Part shown: positions 40,969-48,009 of the stretch, piece by piece
How positions within the stretch are numbered: position 1 is the stretch's first letter
How the letters are laid out: the number at the start of each line of letters is the position of its first letter
Assembly (NCBI GenBank): GCA_964593795.1
Contig: CAZQJC010000020.1
Location: 1 to 64,000, forward strand
Source: JAHFDS01 sp964593795
GTDB lineage: Bacteria > Myxococcota_A > Polyangia > JAHFDS01
Length of the DNA: 64,000 bases
Direction: 5' to 3'
Notes under the pieces: generated by a model
Told to the model about the DNA's origin: nothing
Seen by the model: the letters and a program-made list of their open reading frames with translations, nothing else
The model's database searches: none
Made by a program: the position numbers and the translations under genes

Positions 40969-42315
40969 TCAGGTCAGGCGGACGCGGTCGATGAAGCGCG
41001 AGAGGTCGCCCGCGGCTTCCGCGTGGGCGGCCAGCACCTCGTCGGCGACGGTGCGCCCCGTCGCGGCGACCTCCTCCACCGGCGCGAGAAGCGGCAGGTC
41101 GGCGGCGCCATCGGGGAGCGACGCGAGCCCTGTGCGCGCGATGCCTACCAGCTCGCGCGCGAGGTCGAGCACTCGACGGCCGCGCACCTCCGCGGCCAGG
41201 CCCTGGCGAGGCACGTCGCGGCGCAGGGCGTCCCGCTCGGCCAGCGTCCAGTCGCGGACCAGCGCCCACGCCGCGCGCGTGGCGTCCGGCGCGTAGAGGA
41301 GCCCCCGGAAGAAGGCGGGCAGGGCGCGCACCATCGGCCGCGTGCTGGCGTCGGCGCCGCGCATCTCGACGAAGGTCTTGAGGCGCACCTCGGGGAAGAG
41401 CGTCGACAGGTGCAGGACCCAGTCGCTCATCATCGCGCGCTCCCCCGCGATCCCCTCGCGCAGGAAGCGCCGGAACGTGACGCCTCCCGCAGCGCGATAG
41501 CCGTCGCGGTAGAGGAAGAACATCGGCACGTCGAGCGCCCACTGCGCGTAGGCCTCGAAGACGGTGTCGCGCTCCTCGAACACGAAGGGCAACAGGCCAC
41601 AGCGGTCGGGATCGGTGTCGAGCCAGCACGCCGCGCGGAGCGACTGCAGGCCGCTCGGGCGGCCCTCCTCGAGAGGCGAGGCGGCCCACAGCGCGGTCAC
41701 GATGGACGTGACGCCATAGGCCGCGCGGAGCTTGAGCGCCGCGTCCGCCTCGTCGGAGTAGTCGAGGTTGGCCTGCACGGTCGCGGTGCGCAGCATCATG
41801 TCGAGGCCGCGCTGACCGCGGGTCGGCAGGTAGCTGCGCATGACGGCGTAGCGGCCCTTGGGCATCCACGGCACGTCGGCGCGGGTGCCGAAGGGCCGGT
41901 AGCCGAGCCCGAGCCACGCGACACCCAGATCGGCCGTCGCCTCCTCGACGTCCGCGTAGTGGGCGTCGAGGAGCCGCGCGACCTCCGCGGCGGTGCGGCG
42001 CGCGGGGCCGGAGTTCTCGAGCTGACCGCCGGGCTCGAGCGAGACGGCATCGCCCGCCTTGTCGAGCGCGATGATCGCGTCGCCCTCGGTGATCGGCGAG
42101 TAGCCCCGCGCGACGAGGCGATCGAGGATGCGCCGGATGCCGCGGTCGCCGTCGTACGGTACGGCGCGACCGAGCTCGGGCGCCGTCGTGTAGACGCCGA
42201 TCTTCTCGTGCTCGGCGCCGATGGCGAACCGATCCGCGGATCGGGACCCGGTGTGAAAGTGCTCCACGAGCTCCGCTTCACCGGAGATCGGACGATCGCG
42301 ATCGGCGGCGGCCAC
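40969..42315 (-). CDS. Glutamate-cysteine ligase (GCS2, plant-type)
   Basis: Joins glutamate and cysteine, the first step of glutathione (or ergothioneine-like) synthesis. Family motifs are GAEHEKIGVYT, LEPGGQLENSG, TVQANLDYSDE, VRLKTFVEMRGADA and LYAPDATRAAW. The ORF is open to 42396, but a TTGACG-17-TACATT promoter covers 42325-42353. That places ATG 42339 inside the promoter and leaves GTG 42315 as a near-leaderless start, giving 448 residues. The conserved domain begins after this point, so nothing essential is lost. No gshB is nearby. Confidence 0.9.
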   Translation of the reverse strand: MAAADRDRPISGEAELVEHFHTGSRSADRFAIGAEHEKIGVYTTAPELGRAVPYDGDRGIRRILDRLVARGYSPITEGDAIIALDKAGDAVSLEPGGQLENSGPARRTAAEVARLLDAHYADVEEATADLGVAWLGLGYRPFGTRADVPWMPKGRYAVMRSYLPTRGQRGLDMMLRTATVQANLDYSDEADAALKLRAAYGVTSIVTALWAASPLEEGRPSGLQSLRAACWLDTDPDRCGLLPFVFEERDTVFEAYAQWALDVPMFFLYRDGYRAAGGVTFRRFLREGIAGERAMMSDWVLHLSTLFPEVRLKTFVEMRGADASTRPMVRALPAFFRGLLYAPDATRAAWALVRDWTLAERDALRRDVPRQGLAAEVRGRRVLDLARELVGIARTGLASLPDGAADLPLLAPVEEVAATGRTVADEVLAAHAEAAGDLSRFIDRVRLT

Positions 42316-42324
42316 AGGCTCGTC

Positions 42325-42353
42325 AATGTAGGAACGCATCGGCGACGCGTCAA
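42325..42353 (-). promoter_or_regulatory. Promoter TTGACG-17-TACATT for the ligase gene
   Basis: Minus strand: -35 at 42348-42353 and -10 at 42325-42330. The start site is expected about three bases before GTG 42315. Confidence 0.6.
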
Positions 42354-42368
42354 GGCGGCCCGCTTTCC

Positions 42369-42397
42369 TTGACGCGACGTGGCGTGTTTGGTTCACT
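42369..42397 (+). promoter_or_regulatory. Promoter TTGACG-17-TTCACT for bactofilin genes
   Basis: -35 at 42369-42374 and -10 at 42392-42397. The -10 ends 11 bases before the ATG at 42408, so the leader is about four bases. Confidence 0.5.
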
Positions 42398-42407
42398 CCG
42401 GGGCGTC

Positions 42408-42788
42408 ATGCAGGACAAGCGAAGCGGCAAGTCGGGTGGTGGCTGCGTGATCGGGCCGAGCATCGAGATCCGCGGGCGCCTGTCGGGCGACGAAGATCTC
42501 GTCATCGAGGGCAAGGTCAGCGGGCAGATCGCGCTGTCCCGCGCGCTCACCGTGGAGGCCGCGGCCGTCGTCGAGGCCGACGTGGCCGCCGACGAGCTGA
42601 CCGTCGCCGGTCGCCTCAAGGGAGACGTGGTAGCGCAGGGCGCGGTCACGATCTTCGCGGGCGCGACGGTCGAGGGCAAGGTCCGCGCGACGCGCATCTC
42701 GATCGAGGAGGGCGCGCGCTTCCGCGGCGCGATCGACATGGACGTGGACCTGCCGCCGGGCATCGAGCTCCCGACCGGCCGGCGCTGA
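42408..42788 (+). CDS. Bactofilin, first of three
   Basis: A 126-residue bactofilin: a beta-helix of repeating VxGxVxG-type rungs (SIEIRGRLSGDEDLVIEGKV, GRLKGDVVAQGAVTIFAGA) between short disordered ends. Bactofilins polymerise without nucleotide into cytoskeletal filaments. The first of three adjacent paralogues. Myxococcus xanthus has a bacNOP trio with the same arrangement, linked to chromosome positioning and motility. No parB or padC gene is next to it here. Confidence 0.92.
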   Translation: MQDKRSGKSGGGCVIGPSIEIRGRLSGDEDLVIEGKVSGQIALSRALTVEAAAVVEADVAADELTVAGRLKGDVVAQGAVTIFAGATVEGKVRATRISIEEGARFRGAIDMDVDLPPGIELPTGRR

Positions 42789-42828
42789 ACCTTTTTCAGT
42801 TTCGACACATCGAGCGAGGGGACTCACA

Positions 42829-43143
42829 ATGGCGAGCACCGTCATCGGATCGAGCATCACCATCGACGGCGAGATCCAGGGCGACGAGGACCTGCAGGTC
42901 CTCGGCACGGTCAAGGGCAAGATCGCGATCAAGGATCGCCTGCTGATCGATGCGGGCGCGACGGTCGAGGCCGACGTCGAGACCGGGCACGTCACCGTGT
43001 CCGGTCGGATGACCGGCAACATCCACGCGACCGAGCGCGTCGAGATCAAGGCCGAGGGCAAGATGGTCGGCGACATCAAGGCGCCGCGCATCCTCATCGC
43101 CGACGGAGCGACGTTCAAGGGCAACGTCGACATGGACGCGTAG
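42829..43143 (+). CDS. Bactofilin, second of three (minimal)
   Basis: A 104-residue protein that is almost only the beta-helix core (SSITIDGEIQGDEDLQVLG, GHVTVSGRMTGNIHATERV, FKGNVDMDA). It is preceded by GAGGGG about nine bases before the ATG, so translation is independent of the first copy. Shortest of the trio and likely the bulk filament subunit by analogy with the minimal member in other bac clusters, which is inference. Confidence 0.92.
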   Translation: MASTVIGSSITIDGEIQGDEDLQVLGTVKGKIAIKDRLLIDAGATVEADVETGHVTVSGRMTGNIHATERVEIKAEGKMVGDIKAPRILIADGATFKGNVDMDA

Positions 43144-43149
43144 CAGGCG

Positions 43150-43650
43150 ATGGCGAGCCAGCATCGAGAGAGCGGGGCCACGACGATCGCGCACGGGGTA
43201 CGCGTGCGTGGACAGGTCAGCGGCGCCGAGGACGTTGTGGTGGAGGGGCGCATCGACGGCGGGGTCAAGCTCGACGGCTCGCTCCACGTGCGCGAGGGCG
43301 GCGTCGTCGTGGCGCAGGTCGCCGCGATCGACGTCACCGTCGCAGGCATCCTCGTCGGCGACGTGATCGCGAACGGGGCCGTGACGATCGCGCCGAAGGG
43401 CAAGCTGGTCGGCGACGTCAAGGCCGGGCGGATCGTGATCGCGGTCGGCGGCGCCATGCGCGGCCACGTGGACACGACCGAGGAAGCCACCGGCGCTGCG
43501 CGCGGGCGGGCCCGAGCCTCGGAGTCGCGAGAGCACGTGCGCGAGACGTTCTCGAGCCCGTCGAGGCCTGTCGAGCGGGCCGAGTCGGCAGCGCCGGCGC
43601 CGCCGCGACCGGCGATGGTGGGCAAGAAGAAGCTCACCCGCAAGGCGTGA
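43150..43650 (+). CDS. Bactofilin, third of three with C-terminal tail
   Basis: A 166-residue bactofilin. The core (~15-110: GVRVRGQVSGAEDVVVEGRI, GILVGDVIANGAVTIAPKG) is followed by a disordered tail of ~55 residues ending PPRPAMVGKKKLTRKA. M. xanthus bactofilins with long tails carry a similar basic end used for partner binding. Begins six bases after the second copy's stop. pyrE starts four bases after its own stop, so the trio leads into a metabolic gene. Confidence 0.9.
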   Translation: MASQHRESGATTIAHGVRVRGQVSGAEDVVVEGRIDGGVKLDGSLHVREGGVVVAQVAAIDVTVAGILVGDVIANGAVTIAPKGKLVGDVKAGRIVIAVGGAMRGHVDTTEEATGAARGRARASESREHVRETFSSPSRPVERAESAAPAPPRPAMVGKKKLTRKA

Positions 43651-43654
43651 CGGG

Positions 43655-44239
43655 TTGGCCGGTTCGAGCGCGTTCGAGCGCCACAAGCGGCGCCTGCTCG
43701 ACCTGCTGATCCAGCAGGCGTACGAGCGCCGGGCGGTGGTGCTCGCGTCAGGCAAGCCGAGCAACTTCTACATCGACTGCAAGCGCGTCACGCTGACGTC
43801 GGAGGGACACTTCCTCGTGGGCTGGCTCTTCGGCGCCCTGCTGGGCGAGGGCGAGCGTGTCGAGGCCGTCGGTGGCCTGACGATGGGCGCCGACCCGCTG
43901 GCGAGCGCCGTGGCGACGCTGTCCTGGCTGGGGCCGCGGCCGCTCGAGGCGTTCCTCGTGCGCAAGGAGCCGAAGGGCCATGGCACGGGCCAATGGCTCG
44001 AGGGCGGGCACGGCTTGCGGCCGGGCGCAAAGGTCGCCATCGTGGAGGACGTGGTGACCACGGGCGGCTCGACCATCAAGGCCATCGAGCGGGCGCGGCA
44101 GGCCGGGCTCGACGTGCGCCGTGTGGTGGCGCTGGTCGACCGCGGCGAGGGCGGACGCGAGGCGGTCGAGGCGCACGCGCCGCTCGAGTCGCTGTTCCAG
44201 CGAGCGGACTTCCCGGGCGCTGACGAGGCGGCCGGGTGA
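43655..44239 (+). CDS. pyrE: Orotate phosphoribosyltransferase
   Basis: A 194-residue type I phosphoribosyltransferase forming orotidine monophosphate in pyrimidine synthesis. Visible are LASGKPSNFYIDCKRVTL, the Lys/Glu region LVRKEPKGHGTG and the PRPP loop VAIVEDVVTTGGST. Start TTG at 43655, the only nearby start, four bases after the bactofilin stop. The stop overlaps the next lipoprotein (GTGA). Confidence 0.95.
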   Translation: MAGSSAFERHKRRLLDLLIQQAYERRAVVLASGKPSNFYIDCKRVTLTSEGHFLVGWLFGALLGEGERVEAVGGLTMGADPLASAVATLSWLGPRPLEAFLVRKEPKGHGTGQWLEGGHGLRPGAKVAIVEDVVTTGGSTIKAIERARQAGLDVRRVVALVDRGEGGREAVEAHAPLESLFQRADFPGADEAAG

Positions 44240-44901
44240 TCACGCGCCTCGCCGGGCTCGCGCTCCTGGGGCTGGCGGTGTCGTGCCAGCCGGAGCTGCC
44301 CAAGCCCGTGAACCTCTCCGAGGTGACGCGCGCCTACCGCAGTCGCGAGTACAAGCGCGTGCTCGATCGCTGGACGCGCACGGGCCGCATCACGAAGTCG
44401 TTCGACATGGTGCTCGACGCCTCGGCCACGTTCAAGTCGTGGGACTTCCGGCAGGCCTACATCGCCAGGTTCGTCGAGGCCTACAAGATCACGGGCCAGG
44501 AGCGCGACACCATGAGCGACCGCGAGCTCGCGGACGCTCGCCAGACGCACGAGGTGTTCTTCTCGGCGGCCACGTCGAAGTACGAGTGGACCGACTTCTC
44601 GGAGAAGAACTCGATCTGGCGGGTCAAGCTCATCGACGACAAGCAGCGCGAGGTGCGTCCGGTCGAGATCAGGCGCGTCAAGGACCCGCACGCCCACCTC
44701 GAGACGTTCTTCCCGTACGTGCAGATGTTCTCGAAGCAGTACCTGATCCGCTTCCCGACCACGCTGGACGGACAGCCGCTGCTGACGGCCGACACGAAGT
44801 CCTTCGTGCTCCGCTTCGCGGGGCCGCTCGGGACGCTGGACCTGCGCTGGAGCACCGAGGGCGCGCCCGAGGCGCCGCCCCCCGACCGCGACGAAGACTG
44901 A
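44236..44901 (+). CDS. Lipoprotein of unknown function
   Basis: A 221-residue lipoprotein with lipobox AVSC (Cys17). The mature part is mostly charged and helical (YRSREYKRVLDRWTRTGRI, RFVEAYKITGQERDTMSDREL), then beta-rich with FPYVQMFSKQYLIRFPTT. I recognise no family. Start GTG at 44236 within the pyrE stop, so it is translationally coupled and part of the bactofilin-pyrE unit. It ends ten bases before the convergent diiron gene. Confidence 0.75.
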   Translation: MITRLAGLALLGLAVSCQPELPKPVNLSEVTRAYRSREYKRVLDRWTRTGRITKSFDMVLDASATFKSWDFRQAYIARFVEAYKITGQERDTMSDRELADARQTHEVFFSAATSKYEWTDFSEKNSIWRVKLIDDKQREVRPVEIRRVKDPHAHLETFFPYVQMFSKQYLIRFPTTLDGQPLLTADTKSFVLRFAGPLGTLDLRWSTEGAPEAPPPDRDED

Positions 44902-44911
44902 GCGTTCGAGG

Positions 44912-45994
44912 CTACGACGGGTCGCTGCCGCGCCGGCGGAGCTCCTTGGTCTGGGCGGCCTGCTCGGCCTCGGCCTGGGCGAGATCCTGGAAGGGATCCT
45001 GCGCGTGCTCGAACTGCAGGATGCCGAGCGTCTGGAAGCGCTCGCGCTGCCGATCGCTCAGGAGGCCAATGCGCTTGACCGCCGGCACGATCTTGGCGAA
45101 CAGGAAGGACCGGAACATCTGCTGGCCGACGTTGTCGAGCGCGAGCTTGACGCACTCCTGCACCGGCATGCCCATCTTCTCCCAGACCTGCTGGAACAGG
45201 AACCGGTCTCGCATGAGGACCGCGGCCTCGTAGACGAAGTCCTCGCGCTCCCGGACGTCGCTCTCCTTCTGGTCGGCGTAGTGGTCACGGAGGGACAGCA
45301 CGCCGTACGCGACGTGGCGGGCCTCGTCGAGCATGACGTAGTGCGTGAGCTGCTTGAGCAAGGGCTCCGTCGTGTTCTGGCGGATCATGCCGAACGCGGC
45401 GAGCGCGAGACCCTCGACCATGATCTGCATGCCGAGGAGCTTCATGTCCCACCGCGAGTCGGTGAGGATGAGGTCGAGGAGCTTCTTCAGGTGCGGGCTG
45501 ATCGGATAGGAGAGGCGGCACTTGTCGTGGACGTAGCGGTCGTAGACCTCGACGTGGCGAGCCTCGTCCACGACCTGCGTGGCGGCGTAGTACTTCGACT
45601 CCATGTCGGGCACCGCGGCCACGAGCTGCGTCGCGGCCATCATGGCGCCCTGCTCGCCGTGCAGGAACTGCGAGAGCGTCCAGGCGTTGAGCTCGGCTTG
45701 CAGCGTCTCGGCCTCCCGCGGCGTGAGCTTGGCGAGGATCGCCGAGCCGTGCAGCGGATGGAACTCGGGCGGGCCCGCGGGCTTGGAGATGTCGACGTCG
45801 GTCTGCCAGGGAAGGACGTCGTCGGGGATCCATTGCGCGCGCTTGGCCTTCTCGTAGAGCGTGCGGAGCTCCTGACGCTGGCGCTCGTAGCTCCAGTTGT
45901 AGATGAGGTCGAGCTGGACCTCGAGGTGCTCGAGGTGCAGCGTGCGGGTGGCGGCGGCGGATTCGGCGCGGGCCTGGCTCTCGGTCTGGAGCAT
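44912..45994 (-). CDS. Ferritin-like diiron-carboxylate protein
   Basis: A 360-residue, helix-rich protein. It has two DEARHV motifs (DEARHVEVYDRY and DEARHVAYGV), and Glu-containing helices HGEQGAMMAATQ and VEGLALAAFG precede each one. Together these form the ExxH-type ligand set of diiron oxygenases/ferritin-like proteins, near the AurF/desaturase-like groups. It probably activates oxygen on an unknown substrate. A GGAGGG ribosome-binding site precedes the ATG. It diverges from the TetR gene across a region with two matching operators, so it is the likely target of that repressor. Confidence 0.85.
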   Translation of the reverse strand: MLQTESQARAESAAATRTLHLEHLEVQLDLIYNWSYERQRQELRTLYEKAKRAQWIPDDVLPWQTDVDISKPAGPPEFHPLHGSAILAKLTPREAETLQAELNAWTLSQFLHGEQGAMMAATQLVAAVPDMESKYYAATQVVDEARHVEVYDRYVHDKCRLSYPISPHLKKLLDLILTDSRWDMKLLGMQIMVEGLALAAFGMIRQNTTEPLLKQLTHYVMLDEARHVAYGVLSLRDHYADQKESDVREREDFVYEAAVLMRDRFLFQQVWEKMGMPVQECVKLALDNVGQQMFRSFLFAKIVPAVKRIGLLSDRQRERFQTLGILQFEHAQDPFQDLAQAEAEQAAQTKELRRRGSDPS

Positions 45995-46055
45995 GCGGTC
46001 CCTCCCTGCGGCGCGGTGAGTGGGCGTGTTTGACGCCCGTCAAGCCTTGGGTCCG

Positions 46056-46082
46056 AAAGTGAAGTTGACTTCAGTTTTTGGC
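46056..46082. promoter_or_regulatory. Operator 1, AAAGTGAA-N6-TTCA-N2-TTTTGGC
   Basis: AAAG at 46056-46059, then TGAA, six bases (GTTGAC), TTCA, two bases, TTTTGGC. Repeated 51 bp away. The dyad TGAAGT-TG-ACTTCA is perfect in this copy. It is probably bound by the adjacent TetR protein. Confidence 0.7.
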
Positions 46083-46102
46083 CCGCGAGGGGGTGCTGTC
46101 AA
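46074..46102 (-). promoter_or_regulatory. Promoter for the diiron gene, TTGACA -35
   Basis: A perfect TTGACA (46097-46102, minus strand) lies between the two operators. The hexamer 17 bp downstream (AAAAAC, 46074-46079) is a weak -10 and overlaps operator 1, so bound repressor would block it. Confidence 0.4.
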
Positions 46103-46106
46103 ACAA

Positions 46107-46133
46107 AAAGTGAAATCGGGTTCATCTTTTGGC
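46107..46133. promoter_or_regulatory. Operator 2, AAAGTGAA-N6-TTCA-N2-TTTTGGC
   Basis: Second copy of the 27-base site: identical AAAGTGAA, TTCA and TTTTGGC blocks around a different six-base centre (ATCGGG). Ends 12 bases before the tetR start. Confidence 0.7.
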
Positions 46134-46144
46134 AGGATGAAGGC

Positions 46145-46852
46145 GTGCCGAAGGCGCAGCCTCGAGCCGCACGCGCCCGGCGCGCGGCAGACCCGCCCGC
46201 TCGGAAGAGCGTGGTGCCACCGTCGCGCCAGACGCGGGAGTTCACGCAGCAGCGCGCGCACGACACGCACGCGGCCCTGATGTCCGCGGCGCGCGAGGTC
46301 TTCGCGGAGCTCGGCTTCGACGCGGCCCAGACCCCCGACATCGCGCGCCGCGCGGGCGTCAGCGTCGGGACCTTCTATCGCTACTTCCACGACAAGCGGC
46401 AGGCGTTCGTGGAGCTCATCACGCAGCACCTCGAGGCCGCGCACGAGGACATCTTCGCGCGGCTGCAGCCGGAGCGCTTCGCGGCGTCGGTGCCGGTCGG
46501 CGACCGGCGCGCGGCGGTGGACGCCGTGCTCGAGGTGATCTTCAGCTTCCTGCAGCGCTTCCCGGGCCTCGAGCGCGTGTACCTCGAGATGTCCCTGCGC
46601 GATCCCGAGGTGGAGCGGCTGCGCGTGGAGTTCGAGGAGAAGGGGCGGCATGCGCTGGCGCAGCTCATCGAGGTGCTCGTGCCGCGGAGCCGAGTGCCGG
46701 ACCCGCGCGCGGCCGCGCAGGTGATCCAGGTGGCGGTGCTCGAGGTCGCGATCGGCGCGCTCGGCGTGCGCGGGCCGCACCATCCGGGGGCGCCGCTCGA
46801 GGCGGTGCGCGAGGCGCTGGCCCAGATGCTCGACCGCTACCTTTTCGCCTGA
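46145..46852 (+). CDS. TetR-family transcriptional regulator
   Basis: A 235-residue regulator with an unusually long basic N-terminus (~38 residues, PKAQPRAARARRAADPPARK). A TetR helix-turn-helix follows (AREVFAELGFDAAQTPDIARR, GVSVGTFYRYFHDKR), then a helical ligand domain of ordinary size. Start GTG at 46145; an ATG at 46137 is out of frame. It most likely represses the divergent diiron gene and itself through the two operators between them. The effector is unknown. Confidence 0.9.
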   Translation: MPKAQPRAARARRAADPPARKSVVPPSRQTREFTQQRAHDTHAALMSAAREVFAELGFDAAQTPDIARRAGVSVGTFYRYFHDKRQAFVELITQHLEAAHEDIFARLQPERFAASVPVGDRRAAVDAVLEVIFSFLQRFPGLERVYLEMSLRDPEVERLRVEFEEKGRHALAQLIEVLVPRSRVPDPRAAAQVIQVAVLEVAIGALGVRGPHHPGAPLEAVREALAQMLDRYLFA

Positions 46853-46865
46853 CGCCCGCGCACGG

Positions 46866-46871
46866 TACGCT
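46866..46871 (+). promoter_or_regulatory. -10 element TACGCT, leaderless start
   Basis: TACGCT ends seven bases before the GTG at 46878. The -35 region (TTTCGC) is weak. Confidence 0.4.
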
Positions 46872-46877
46872 GCAGCC

Positions 46878-47651
46878 GTGCGCGTCCCTGTGATCTCGCT
46901 GCTGCTGCTGGTCGGCTGCACGGCCCGCGAGCCCCTGCGCGCGCTGTCGGCCGACGGCGCGCCGGCGGACGCATCCGCGGACGCGAATGGATCGCGCCGG
47001 GACGCCCCGCCGCGACCCGACGCGCCCCCCGCGTGCACGATGGCGGTGCGGCCGACGATGCCCGACCGTGCCCCGGCGATGGCGGGGACCGGGTGGGCGT
47101 GCGCCGTCGCCGATTGCGCCGATCGCGGGAGGACGGGCAACCCCTGTCGGGATGCCGACCTCGAGCCCAACGACTGCCTGAGCGGCGCTGCGCGCACGGG
47201 CTCGCGCGTCGGCGACATCCTCTCCAACTTCGGGCACTGGGTGGACTTCGCGCTGTGCCCCGCGGGAGAGGTCGACTGGATCGGCTTCGACGCCGACGAG
47301 GCGCAGCACGTGGTCGCGCTGGTCACGTACCGAAAGGGCGAGGGCGACCTCGACGCGGCGATCGTGGACTCCGCCGGGCGCACGCTGGCGGTGTCGCAGG
47401 AGACGAGCGGCCTCGAGACGGTGGAGCTCGACGCACCGGCGAAGGGGCGGTACTGGCTCGTGGTGCTGGGGGCGGACGGGCAGCAGAGCGCGCGCTACGA
47501 CTTCACCATCGACCTCGCCTGCGGGACAGGTGCACCGCCGTGCCCGAGCGGACACACGTGCCAGATGGGGCGCTGCCGGCCCCCGCTGCCTCCGGACGCC
47601 GCATCGCGTCCGGACGCCGCCGTCCCGCGGGACGCCGCGGCCCGCGACTGA
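46878..47651 (+). CDS. Lipoprotein with PPC-like domain and Cys-rich tail
   Basis: A 257-residue lipoprotein: lipobox LVGC (Cys14), an Asp/Ala/Pro-rich linker, then a beta-sandwich like the prepeptidase C-terminal (PPC) domain (~120-215: VDWIGFDADEAQHVVALVTY, GRYWLVVLGADGQQSARYDF). A Cys motif CPSGHTCQMGRC follows, close to the one in the lipoprotein at 1-305. The end is Asp/Ala/Pro-rich. Probably a surface-exposed structural or binding protein. Start GTG. Confidence 0.78.
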   Translation: MRVPVISLLLLVGCTAREPLRALSADGAPADASADANGSRRDAPPRPDAPPACTMAVRPTMPDRAPAMAGTGWACAVADCADRGRTGNPCRDADLEPNDCLSGAARTGSRVGDILSNFGHWVDFALCPAGEVDWIGFDADEAQHVVALVTYRKGEGDLDAAIVDSAGRTLAVSQETSGLETVELDAPAKGRYWLVVLGADGQQSARYDFTIDLACGTGAPPCPSGHTCQMGRCRPPLPPDAASRPDAAVPRDAAARD

Positions 47652-47660
47652 ACCCGAACC

Positions 47661-47684
47661 GGGCTCGGGCTCGGGCTCGGGCTC
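47661..47684. repeat. Hexanucleotide repeat (GGGCTC)x4
   Basis: Four perfect copies of GGGCTC begin nine bases after the lipoprotein stop codon. Non-coding and prone to slippage. Confidence 0.9.
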
Positions 47685-47702
47685 GACGGAAGCGCAACAC
47701 GG

Positions 47703-47774
47703 CTACGGAACGAGTTGCTCCACTTCGAAGAGCGCGCCACGGCCGAGGCTGCCGTTGCCTCCGGCGATCAGGAT
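47703..47774 (-). pseudogene. Possible gene remnant (C-terminal end)
   Basis: On the minus strand the stretch encodes ILIAGGNGSLGRGALFEVEQ plus two residues, then a stop. It reads like a real protein end, but upstream it runs straight into the repeat at 47775-47894. There is no start or further domain. It could be chance; confidence is low. Confidence 0.25.
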
Positions 47775-47894
47775 GCGAGCGAAGCGAGCCGCAAGGGCGT
47801 AGCGAGCGCAGCGAGCCGCAAGGGCGTAGCGAGCGCAGCGAGCGAAGACGCAGGGAAGGGGGCCCAGTTGAGCTTGCTCAACTGGGGGAGGGGC
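47775..47894 (+). repeat. Structured dispersed repeat, copy B
   Basis: Two 27-bp units (47775-47801 and 47802-47828) are followed by the same 34-bp linker as copy A (47829-47862). An 11-bp perfect hairpin follows (arms 47863-47873 and 47876-47886), then GGGGGAGGGGC (47884-47894). The hairpin core differs from copy A in sequence but not in pairing. Again it sits between convergent genes. The rest of the gap to 47978 has nothing I recognise. Confidence 0.87.
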
Positions 47895-47978
47895 AGGCGT
47901 GCCCGCTGCGCAGACCTCCAGGCAAGGGGTCTGCGACGGCACGACGTGCGCACTGCACGAAGCAGTAGGGGGTCGGCG

Positions 47979-48002
47979 GTGGCCGCCTTCCGAGGCGGCC
48001 AC
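47979..48002 (-). terminator. GC hairpin after the preA-like gene
   Basis: GTGGCCGCCT (47979-47988) pairs with AGGCGGCCAC (47993-48002), loop TCCG. It begins eight bases beyond the minus-strand stop at 48010, but has no U-tract. Confidence 0.4.
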
Positions 48003-48009
48003 ACGTAGG

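Noticed and set aside
42789..42800. T-run after the first bactofilin as a terminator
   Set aside because: The only upstream stem is a short self-complementary CCGGCCGG, and the second bactofilin follows closely.
46878..47651. Cys motifs as iron-sulfur or zinc ligands
   Set aside because: The protein is an exported lipoprotein and the spacing fits disulfides.
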